NCBI GenBank assembly: GCA_023392575.1
Contig: JAEVYV010000284.1
Location: forward strand, 1-19,122
Length of the DNA: 19,122 nucleotides
Source of the DNA: Bacteroidota bacterium
GTDB lineage: Bacteria > Bacteroidota > Bacteroidia > Chitinophagales > Chitinophagaceae
Direction: 5' to 3'
The translations under genes and the position numbers were made by a program. The notes under the pieces were generated by a model. That model had not been told where the DNA came from. It did no database searches and saw only the letters and a program-made list of their open reading frames with translations. Position 1 is the first letter of the stretch, and the number at the start of each line of letters is the position of its first letter. Shown piece after piece: positions 13,637 to 19,122 of this stretch.

Positions 13637-15484
13637 TTAAAAAAACAGGAAGGCCGCGCTCCAGTATTTCCACTCCCTGTTGTCAGCCGCATGTGCAGCA
13701 TGTGGCTGATTTTTTTTTCGAAGAACGGAAGGTGCCAGAATTTTTTCGGCCACCAGCACTTCTTTGGCTCTCGCAATTTCCTGCTGTACGGCGGCGGTTT
13801 CCATCCATTTTTTTTGCGGCGGTTCAAAACCCGTTTTCTCCCTTTGCCAGGTGATTGGTGACGGCAGCAGGTGGTTTAGGGTTTGACGGAGCAGCCATTT
13901 GGTCCAGCCCTTGTGCATTTTAAAATGCGGCGGCAGCGTAAACAAAAACTCCACCAGGCGGTGACTTAAAAAAGGCAGGCGCACTTCCACGCCATGGGCC
14001 ATGCTGTTGCGGTCGGCCATGCGCAACAACTCTTCCAGCCCTTGAACAAAAGTGTTGAAGTATAAAGCGCCGTTGAGGTCAAATTGGGCCGGCGTGCTGT
14101 AATAAAGTTCTCGTTTGTGGGCAAAGGCAAAGTCCCGGTTCAAATCGGGATGCCGGAACGCCTGTTTTGCCTTTTGGGTTTGCAGCATGCTGGCGGCAAA
14201 GTCGGGAAACAGGGCTGTCATTTTATTCAAAAAACCAAAGGATTCTTTCACTCCGGCTTCCCGGGCCGCCTTCCATTCGCCGCGTTTCCACAGACGCCGT
14301 TGCCGGTATAGTTCCTGCCAATACCATTTGTAGTATTTATGGTAGCCGCCCAAAATCTCATCCGCCCCCTGCCCGTCCACCAAAACCGAAACGCCGCTTT
14401 GCCTGGCCGCTCCAAAAACTTTGTACTGAGCCAGCGGACTGGCCGAGGCCACGGGTTCCTCCTGCTGTGCCATGACCCGGTGCATGAGTGTGATGACTTC
14501 CTTTTCATCCACAGAAACAAGATGCTGCTCCAAGCCCAGGTGCTTTGCCACCAGTTGTGAACGCCGGGTTTCATCTTTTTCAAATCCGGGGAAAGAAGCC
14601 GTAAAACACTTGTGTGTATACGAACCAGTGGCTTGGTGGTTGCAAAAGGCGGCCACCGCAGCACTGTCAACTCCTCCGCTAAGACTGGTTCCCACAGGCA
14701 CATCGCTGCGCAGCCTTCTTTCAATGGACCGGGCAAAGAGTTGTGTGAACTGCTCCACGGCTTTTTGCTCGGTAAGAACCTGGTTGATTTGGGGGTAAAC
14801 GGTCCAGTATTTTTCCAGAACCAACTCCCGCCGGTGCAGTGAATAAGTGAGGCTGTGGGCCGGGGGCAGTTTTTGAATGTGCTCAAAAAAAGTTTCGCGG
14901 GGCTGGGCCGGGTTTCCGGTATAGCCAATAGAAAGAAAATTATAAAGCAGGGCCTTGTTCACGGTTTTTTGAAGGCCCATACGCCACAGCGCTTTGATCT
15001 CGGAAGCAAATGCCAGTTGTTCTTCATCATAAAAAAAGAAAAAAGGCTTTTCACCCAGGCGATCTCTGGCGGCAAACAACTGCTGTTCTTTTTCATCCCA
15101 GATGGCAAAGGCAAACATGCCGTCAAATTCTTTCAGGCAATCCGGTCCCCAGGCGTCAAAGGCAGCCACGATCACTTCGGTATCGGAAGCCGAAAAGAAA
15201 CTATAGCCTTTGGCCTTCAGCTCCTCCTTCAGTTCCCTGTAATTGTACAGCTCCCCGTTGTGAACAACGTGGTAGCGGTTTAAAAAAGCCATGGGCTGGG
15301 CCGCCCGGCTGCTCAGGTCAATCACGGAGAGGCGCCGGTGCCCCAGCGCTACGGTTTGCCGTGGGTTTGTATAAACCCCCTCTCCCTGTGGACCCCGGTG
15401 GGCCAGGGCGGCAACCGCGCCGGTAATGCGCTGTTGCGATACCCGTGCAGGGTTTTTCGAAACGATGCCGGCAATGCCACACAT
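13637..15484 (-). CDS. asnB: Asparagine synthase (glutamine-hydrolysing)
   Basis: The 615 residues have the two-domain layout of class B asparagine synthetase, which makes asparagine from aspartate, ATP and glutamine. The glutaminase domain starts with catalytic C2 (MCGIAGIV). GHRRLSVIDLS (R50) and HNGELYN (75-81) bind glutamine, with D101 in SDTEV. The synthase domain carries the pyrophosphate loop SLSGGVDS (269-274 core), then VDGQGADEILGGY, DRNSMAHGVEVRLPFL, and a C-terminal KTGFEPPQKKW. The usual alternatives in Bacteroidota are homologues acting on other amide acceptors in polysaccharide or peptide clusters. No such cluster is seen. The last 25 or so residues (RKKNQPHAAHAADN...) are encoded across a hairpin that acts on the opposite strand. 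It follows the DUF2911 gene by 6 nt, so they form an operon. Confidence 0.9.
   Translation of the reverse strand: MCGIAGIVSKNPARVSQQRITGAVAALAHRGPQGEGVYTNPRQTVALGHRRLSVIDLSSRAAQPMAFLNRYHVVHNGELYNYRELKEELKAKGYSFFSASDTEVIVAAFDAWGPDCLKEFDGMFAFAIWDEKEQQLFAARDRLGEKPFFFFYDEEQLAFASEIKALWRMGLQKTVNKALLYNFLSIGYTGNPAQPRETFFEHIQKLPPAHSLTYSLHRRELVLEKYWTVYPQINQVLTEQKAVEQFTQLFARSIERRLRSDVPVGTSLSGGVDSAAVAAFCNHQATGSYTHKCFTASFPGFEKDETRRSQLVAKHLGLEQHLVSVDEKEVITLMHRVMAQQEEPVASASPLAQYKVFGAARQSGVSVLVDGQGADEILGGYHKYYKWYWQELYRQRRLWKRGEWKAAREAGVKESFGFLNKMTALFPDFAASMLQTQKAKQAFRHPDLNRDFAFAHKRELYYSTPAQFDLNGALYFNTFVQGLEELLRMADRNSMAHGVEVRLPFLSHRLVEFLFTLPPHFKMHKGWTKWLLRQTLNHLLPSPITWQREKTGFEPPQKKWMETAAVQQEIARAKEVLVAEKILAPSVLRKKNQPHAAHAADNREWKYWSAAFLFF
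13683..13718 (+). terminator. Rightward intrinsic terminator embedded in the 3' end of asnB
   Basis: TCAGCCGCATG (13683-13693) pairs with CATGTGGCTGA (13699-13709): eleven pairs, one G-U, with a 5-nt loop. Nine T residues follow (13710-13718). It is oriented for the PepSY-like gene that ends at 13545. The opposite orientation has no U-tail. It lies inside the coding sequence of convergent asnB, at about codons 589-601. Confidence 0.82.
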
Positions 15485-15490
15485 GCCGCT

Positions 15491-16108
15491 TTATATTTTA
15501 ATGGGTAAACGGGCCACCACGGTATCCCAGGCCATGACCAGGTCGGCGCCGCTGTCGGTTTTTTGAAACACCATGCTGAAATATTCAACCGGCTGGCCGG
15601 TGATTTGAATCGGGATATCAAATTTATAAGCATCGTCCTGGGGATTGGGCTTGAGGCCCCAGGTGTTTAAATTGGTGTTCAGCACAATGGTCCATTTGTC
15701 CTGGTAGGGAATGGTATACATTACATATTTGCCCTTGTTGATTTTTTTGTTTTGAATGGTCACGGGTTGAAAAAATTCGATCTCCGTTGCTTCGTTGGCG
15801 CCCAAGCGCCAGGGTTCGCCGTATTTTAACAAAGAACCAAAAATCCTTCGCCCCTGCCGGTGCGGACGGCTGTAGATCACCCGGGCCACCGGCGGCCTGG
15901 TGGTTTTGCCGGCCATTTTTTGAACGGGGTAATCGGTGGGGAAATAACTCATATCCATCGGCGACACATCCACCGGTGCGTAGGGATTAATACTATCTGT
16001 CTTCAACAGGTTGGAGTCCTTGGGAACCAAGGTGGGACGGGCCGTGGGCTGGCTTCTTTGCTCATTACACGATATACATCCAAGAAGGATCACAAATAAC
16101 CATTTCAT
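15491..16108 (-). CDS. DUF2911 family lipoprotein
   Basis: The 205 residues start with MKWLFVILLGC, a lipoprotein signal with lipobox LLGC (C11 lipidated). A low-complexity linker runs to about residue 65. The DUF2911 domain then runs from PVARVIYSRPHRQGR through GEPWRLGANEATEI and KGKYVMYTIPYQDKWT to the C-terminus. Both the SRPxxxGR and the PWRxGANEATE features are characteristic of this Bacteroidota family of unknown function, thought to be envelope-anchored. It is the first gene of a unit with asnB, which starts 6 nt downstream. The functional link between them is unclear. A promoter matching the Bacteroidota consensus ends just 4 nt before the start codon. Confidence 0.88.
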   Translation of the reverse strand: MKWLFVILLGCISCNEQRSQPTARPTLVPKDSNLLKTDSINPYAPVDVSPMDMSYFPTDYPVQKMAGKTTRPPVARVIYSRPHRQGRRIFGSLLKYGEPWRLGANEATEIEFFQPVTIQNKKINKGKYVMYTIPYQDKWTIVLNTNLNTWGLKPNPQDDAYKFDIPIQITGQPVEYFSMVFQKTDSGADLVMAWDTVVARLPIKI

Positions 16109-16112
16109 GGCG

Positions 16113-16144
16113 AAAAAATACAGCTTTTCATGTAGGCCGCCAAA
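16113..16144 (-). promoter_or_regulatory. Promoter of the DUF2911-asnB unit, overlapping a palindrome
   Basis: On the minus strand TTTG (16144-16141) is followed 20 nt later by TATTTTTT (16120-16113). This matches the -33 element fully and seven of eight positions of TAnnTTTG. Only four bases separate the -7 element from the start codon at 16108, so the transcript would be leaderless or nearly so. The -33 element is part of the perfect 12-bp palindrome CAAAGCGCTTTG (16141-16152), which could be an operator. No other promoter is obvious in the 279-nt gap to 16388. Confidence 0.4.
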
Positions 16145-16289
16145 GCGCTTTGATGAAAGGAATCGTTGTGCGTGGCCAGCCTTCGGGGTTTTGAGACCGT
16201 TCTGCTGCCAGCCTGGGCGATGTGTTCAGTGGGTATGAAAGCAAAAGGCCTTCGTTTCCTGATCGTACAAAAAACAAAGCAGCCCTTGG

Positions 16290-16310
16290 GAAAACCTAGG
16301 TGAAAACCTA
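16290..16310. repeat. Short tandem direct repeat
   Basis: GAAAACCTA occurs at 16290-16298 and again at 16302-16310, 12 nt apart. It lies between the DUF2911 gene and the possible small gene at 16388, in a region without other features. It may be a regulator site, but 9-bp repeats can arise by chance. Confidence 0.3.
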
Positions 16311-16387
16311 TAGCCTTTCATTTTTCCCGTTTGCCAATCGTGCCATAAAAACCGGACGGCGTATTTTAGATACTACAGATCCACACT

Positions 16388-16615
16388 ATGAAAACAATTT
16401 ACCCTAAAAAGAAACGGCCTTTGGCTGGCCGTGTTGAAATGGTTTCCCCAAAAGCTTTGATCCGTAACATGGGCGCTACACCCGGAGCGCTCCGGCAGAT
16501 CCACAATGTGTACGGCGTTAGCGCCACCAGGTTGCTCGAGATGATGCAGCAAAGCAAGTACCCTTTTGTTTTTCCGGCCAAAACACCCGGCCAGTGCGAT
16601 GCGTGTACGGCCTAG
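16388..16615 (+). CDS. Possible small hypothetical protein (75 aa)
   Basis: The ORF runs from ATG at 16388 to TAG. It encodes a basic N-terminus (MKTIYPKKKRPLAGR), a middle predicted helical (SPKALIRNMGATPGALRQIH, then VYGVSATRLLEMM), and a C-terminal PGQCDACTA with a CxxC pair. There is no signal peptide. I do not recognise the family. In favour: it sits alone in an 857-nt stretch without other genes, has sensible amino-acid composition, and has no competing ORF of better quality. Against: I see no good promoter or ribosome site, and it is short. It may instead be a noncoding stretch. Confidence 0.45.
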   Translation: MKTIYPKKKRPLAGRVEMVSPKALIRNMGATPGALRQIHNVYGVSATRLLEMMQQSKYPFVFPAKTPGQCDACTA

Positions 16616-16965
16616 CAACGAAACAGTGCTGCTTTTCGCCCTGATAGCAAAACAGCACCCGAGCATAACAATTAATACCTACTGCCAGAACATCCCAAGC
16701 GGATGTCCTTATGTTATCCGGGGTTGTCCAACTCCGGATTTATTGATCTTTCTGCCGCACCATGCGCTACCAAAGGTTGTGTAAAGAGAAGCAACCGGAT
16801 TCGCTGTCCTTGCCGAACCAGATGGGCTCCTCCGTGCAGCATGGAGCGGCAAAACAACAGCACATAAATTTTTTAACCCACTCCTTACCGCAATAGAACT
16901 ATTGCCGCTGCCTGCTTGCCGCATCAACCATATGCTTCTGTCCAGCAGAAAAAATCATTATCTAC
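16616..16965. other. Intergenic region with a tight palindrome
   Basis: In this 350-nt gap the only clear structure is the palindrome GCAATAG-AA-CTATTGC (16890-16905), with 7-bp arms and a 2-nt spacer. It lies 61 nt beyond the stop of the gene at 16966-17757. The spacer is too short for a good RNA hairpin and no T-run follows, so a protein-binding site is more likely than a terminator. I see no credible gene. Confidence 0.4.
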
Positions 16966-17757
16966 TTATTTTAGCCGCTGGTAGGTTTCCACCATTTTGT
17001 CGCCGTTCGCCATCGCCAGGGTTTGGCGGTATGCGTCTTTGCCCATGAACTCCAGCTGCAGCGTTACCGGCTGGCCAACTAACGTTGAGGCATAAGTGGA
17101 TTGTACATTCCGTTCGGTGGCCTGGTTATCTCCGTTCATTTCAAAAGTACCGTAGCCAAAAGCCGACTGGGGTTTATTGGTTGCAGAATCCGGAACGGTA
17201 TTGACCCAGATAAAATGCCCCGACTGGTACACCTTAAATTGGGTGCGGGTGTCGGTACGGGCAGGACCGTTTGCTGAAATATAGCGCACCTCGGTCATCT
17301 TCCAGGCCCCATCCAGCGGGGAGGAAACGCTCTTTCCCACATTATCGTATTCTTCCACCAGAACAAAATTTCTTCCCTGGCTATCGGGTGGGAAATGTAT
17401 CGTTTGTGTGTAACCGCCGTCCCTCCTGGAAACATCCAGCTGGAAGGTATCGTTGCGGGCACCACCCTCACTTGTATGAAACACATATTCTGTGACCTTT
17501 CCATCCTGCATGGTATAGGTGCCGATCCCGTAGGCTCCCAGCGAATCGTTGGGTAGCGGGTGCGCATAGATCATGTACCTGTCGGTGTAAATTTTCATTT
17601 GCGGCGCTTGTGATATGCTATCCCCTGTACCATCGTTAACCACTTGCCGGGTCATCCGGTAGGCCCCCTGCATGGTAGTGGGTGTTTGGGCCTGTGCCTT
17701 GCTGTGAAAAGCTGCCGCCAGCAATGCCAAAATGCATAGCGTGAAAAAAAGTTTCAT
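16966..17757 (-). CDS. Secreted protein with two copies of a lipocalin-like domain
   Basis: The 263 residues begin with a signal peptide (MKLFFTLCILALLAAAFHSKAQA). The rest is an internal duplication. Copy 1, about 29-141, has MQGAYRMTRQVV, MKIYTDRYMIYAH, YGIGTYTMQDG, TFQLDVSRRDGGYTQTIHF and LVEEYDNV. Copy 2, about 148-263, has LDGAWKMTEVRY, FKVYQSGHFIWVN, FGYGTFEMNG, VTLQLEFMGKDAYRQTLAM and MVETYQRL. The order of elements is the same in both. The opening G-x-W/Y-K/R-M-T motif followed by eight or so strands recalls small lipocalin/DUF4488-like secreted proteins of Bacteroidota. No ligand is known. It lies alone, 142 nt from the upstream kinase stop. Confidence 0.75.
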   Translation of the reverse strand: MKLFFTLCILALLAAAFHSKAQAQTPTTMQGAYRMTRQVVNDGTGDSISQAPQMKIYTDRYMIYAHPLPNDSLGAYGIGTYTMQDGKVTEYVFHTSEGGARNDTFQLDVSRRDGGYTQTIHFPPDSQGRNFVLVEEYDNVGKSVSSPLDGAWKMTEVRYISANGPARTDTRTQFKVYQSGHFIWVNTVPDSATNKPQSAFGYGTFEMNGDNQATERNVQSTYASTLVGQPVTLQLEFMGKDAYRQTLAMANGDKMVETYQRLK

Positions 17758-17781
17758 GGTTAAAATGTTTAGATGAAGAAT

Positions 17782-17799
17782 CAGTGATCGGCAGTGATC
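17782..17799. repeat. Direct repeat upstream of the duplicated-domain gene
   Basis: CAGTGATC occurs at 17782-17789 and 17792-17799, exactly 10 nt apart (one helical turn). It lies 25-42 nt upstream of the start codon at 17757. That spacing suits two regulator half-sites on one face of the DNA. No regulator is assigned. Confidence 0.4.
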
Positions 17800-17856
17800 A
17801 AAAGGACAGCTACAGCTTTTGTTAGGAAGGAATCCATATCAATATACAAAACTTTT

Positions 17857-17864
17857 CAAATATA
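17857..17864 (-). promoter_or_regulatory. -7-type element, possible promoter of the duplicated-domain gene
   Basis: On the minus strand this reads TATATTTG, an exact TAnnTTTG match 100 nt upstream of the start codon. I find no TTTG at the expected distance upstream. In such AT-rich sequence the match alone is weak. If real, the transcript would carry a leader of about 90 nt containing the CAGTGATC repeats. Confidence 0.28.
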
Positions 17865-17899
17865 TATTCAACTTGTGCGGCCCATTATGGCCCTGTTTT

Positions 17900-18784
17900 T
17901 CAAACAGTTCTTGCGGGGTTTTGAATGAGGGCCTGCACCCGTGCTGCAGTACCGGTAAACGGCCCGGAAGATTCGATTTTCAATGTGGCCATAGCAGCCG
18001 CAAACGCTGCCGCCTGTTGTATGCCGGCGCCCTTCAATCGCTGGTATAAATACCCGGCCATATAGGTATCGCCACAACCCGTTGCATCAACAACCCGCCG
18101 GGGTGGAAAAGCAGGAATGGTATAAAATACATCTTCAAAATAAACCACCGAGCCCTGACTGCCCCGGGTGATGATCACTTCTTTGGCGCCCCAGCCGGCC
18201 AGTATTTTTGCGCCCAGTTGCACATCGCATTGCCCCGTCAGCACCTCCATTTCCTGCTCACTGGCCTTTAGGTAGTGAATGCAGGGCAAAATTTCTTTTT
18301 TCTCCGCCCAGTCAACGGGAAGCACCCGGTTTTTTTCCACCTTGCGCAAAAAGCCCTGCACATCCAGCGAAACCTTGGCTTTTGCGGCCAGAGCTTTGAT
18401 CAGCGCTGCAGGCATATCGCCCGCCAGCAAAGGCCCCAAATGAAAAATTCTTGCCGCTACTTCTGTTAATTGTTCCGCCGAAAAGAGGTCGGCCTCTTGC
18501 AACACCCTTTGGCTCCTTTCGTCCTGGTTGGGGCTATAGATGTTTTCAAAATAAACCGTCTGCTTGCTGGGCAGTCGTTTTACGCGGATGCCCTGGTCCT
18601 CCAGGTCTCTAACCGCATGCATTTCGGTTTCGGCCAGCGCTGTTACCAACAGGTAACGAACATCCATACGGGCAAGGGCATGCGAAAAATAAAAAGACGT
18701 GCCGCCCGGCATATGCACTGTTGTGTTGCCGGTAATTATTTTGTCTAAAGTGATGTGCCCGATACAGCAGATGTCGTACAGCAT
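17900..18784 (-). CDS. PfkB-type (ribokinase family) sugar kinase
   Basis: I start at MLYDICCIGHITLDKI (18784), giving 294 residues. The frame stays open to 18898, but a consensus promoter element lies inside that extension and the first 38 residues do not resemble the family. Features are GHITLDKI at the N-terminus (substrate-binding Asp), PGGTSFYFSHALARM (the GG substrate motif), a middle VIITRGSQGSVVY segment, and the C-terminal signature DATGCGDTYMAGYL with catalytic base D239 and the anion hole GCGD. These enzymes phosphorylate sugars, nucleosides or related alcohols with ATP in the cytoplasm. The substrate cannot be assigned. No sugar transport or catabolic gene is adjacent. Confidence 0.88.
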   Translation of the reverse strand: MLYDICCIGHITLDKIITGNTTVHMPGGTSFYFSHALARMDVRYLLVTALAETEMHAVRDLEDQGIRVKRLPSKQTVYFENIYSPNQDERSQRVLQEADLFSAEQLTEVAARIFHLGPLLAGDMPAALIKALAAKAKVSLDVQGFLRKVEKNRVLPVDWAEKKEILPCIHYLKASEQEMEVLTGQCDVQLGAKILAGWGAKEVIITRGSQGSVVYFEDVFYTIPAFPPRRVVDATGCGDTYMAGYLYQRLKGAGIQQAAAFAAAMATLKIESSGPFTGTAARVQALIQNPARTV

Positions 18785-18814
18785 AGAACCGGAAGTTTCG
18801 TGTGCCCGGATGAC

Positions 18815-18822
18815 CAAATGTA
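18815..18822 (-). promoter_or_regulatory. -7 promoter element of the PfkB-type kinase
   Basis: The minus strand reads TACATTTG, an exact TAnnTTTG match. Transcription would start about 24 nt upstream of the ATG at 18784, excluding the upstream in-frame start at 18898. The -33 region is poor (CTTC at a 19-nt spacing), so activity may need an activator. Confidence 0.4.
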
Positions 18823-19033
18823 GCTTAGAAGCGCTTAAAAAGAAGCGTGCTGCAAACTTAGCGAACAACCACCCGGCAGACAAACAGGGCAAGAGCACTA
18901 CCGAAAGCTGGCGGCCGGACCCATCTGCAAAAGCTACGTATTACTACTGAAATTGCAATATCGGTATTGCTGCTGATTTCCAGGCCCTTCCCATCAAATT
19001 ACTTTGCTGCTTCAAAACCCAAAGTTTACCGAA

Positions 19034-19122
19034 ATGAAAAAGGCAACCCTCCTGCTGGCGTTTGCAATTCCCCTGGCCGCGTTTTCCCAATCCGGCGTGC
19101 ATGATAAGATGAAGCAAAAGAC
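19034..19122 (+). CDS. N-terminus of a secreted protein (cut by window edge)
   Basis: ATG at 19034 opens 29 codons to the window end: MKKATLLLAFAIPLAAFS, then QSGVHDKMKQK. This is a textbook signal peptide with likely cleavage after FS or before QS. It is divergent from the kinase gene. Nothing more can be said about its family. Confidence 0.65.
   Translation, partial: MKKATLLLAFAIPLAAFSQSGVHDKMKQK

Noticed and set aside
14084..15283. Several plus-strand frames of 70-140 codons opposite asnB
   Set aside because: All are antisense shadows of a well-supported asnB gene. None has a recognisable domain or an independent promoter.
18785..18898. 38-residue N-terminal extension of the PfkB-type kinase
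   Set aside because: The extension does not align with the family, and the TACATTTG promoter element at 18815-18822 lies inside it.
1..19122. CRISPR array, insertion sequence or prophage
   Set aside because: I saw no regularly spaced repeats, no transposase or integrase motif, and no terminal inverted repeats with target duplications.

Overview
The window looks like a chromosomal segment of a Bacteroidota, most likely Chitinophagaceae-like, bacterium. This is inferred from protein style, not from a database search. The signs are an OMP_b-brl_3 type TonB-dependent receptor, a DUF2911 lipoprotein, a TIGR02757 protein, a PepSY-like secreted protein, few clear Shine-Dalgarno sites, and several matches to the Bacteroidota promoter TTTG-N19/20-TAnnTTTG. 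No transposase, integrase, phage gene, CRISPR array or rRNA gene is visible. Most of the window is housekeeping and envelope sequence.

Left region (1-2120): an Lrp/AsnC regulator runs off the left edge. Divergent from it is an apparent structured RNA gene: a promoter (413-443), a 10-bp leader hairpin (467-517), a tRNA-like cloverleaf with a 98-nt insertion in its variable region (526-695), and a strong intrinsic terminator (714-757). It does not match tmRNA or an ordinary tRNA by eye and is the most novel-looking element here. A BamA/Omp85-type barrel protein follows on the minus strand.

Middle-left (2349-8924): a membrane acyltransferase (+), then on the minus strand a single-domain response regulator, an FAD oxidoreductase fused to a Rieske domain, and a small conserved hypothetical protein. 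The last is divergent from a 929-residue TonB-dependent outer-membrane receptor that ends in a strong terminator.

Middle (8975-12712, all minus): a probable three-gene unit of a secreted alpha/beta hydrolase, a secreted protein of uncertain family and a TIGR02757 protein. Upstream of it is a cystathionine gamma-synthase/lyase gene with its own terminator.

Right (13111-19122): a secreted PepSY-like protein (+) converges on asnB, and its apparent terminator lies inside the 3' end of asnB. asnB follows a DUF2911 lipoprotein gene with a 6-nt gap. Then come a possible 75-residue protein, a secreted protein made of two copies of one domain, a PfkB-type sugar kinase, and the start of a secreted protein cut by the right edge. 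The gene-poor stretches hold several short repeats and palindromes that look like operators.
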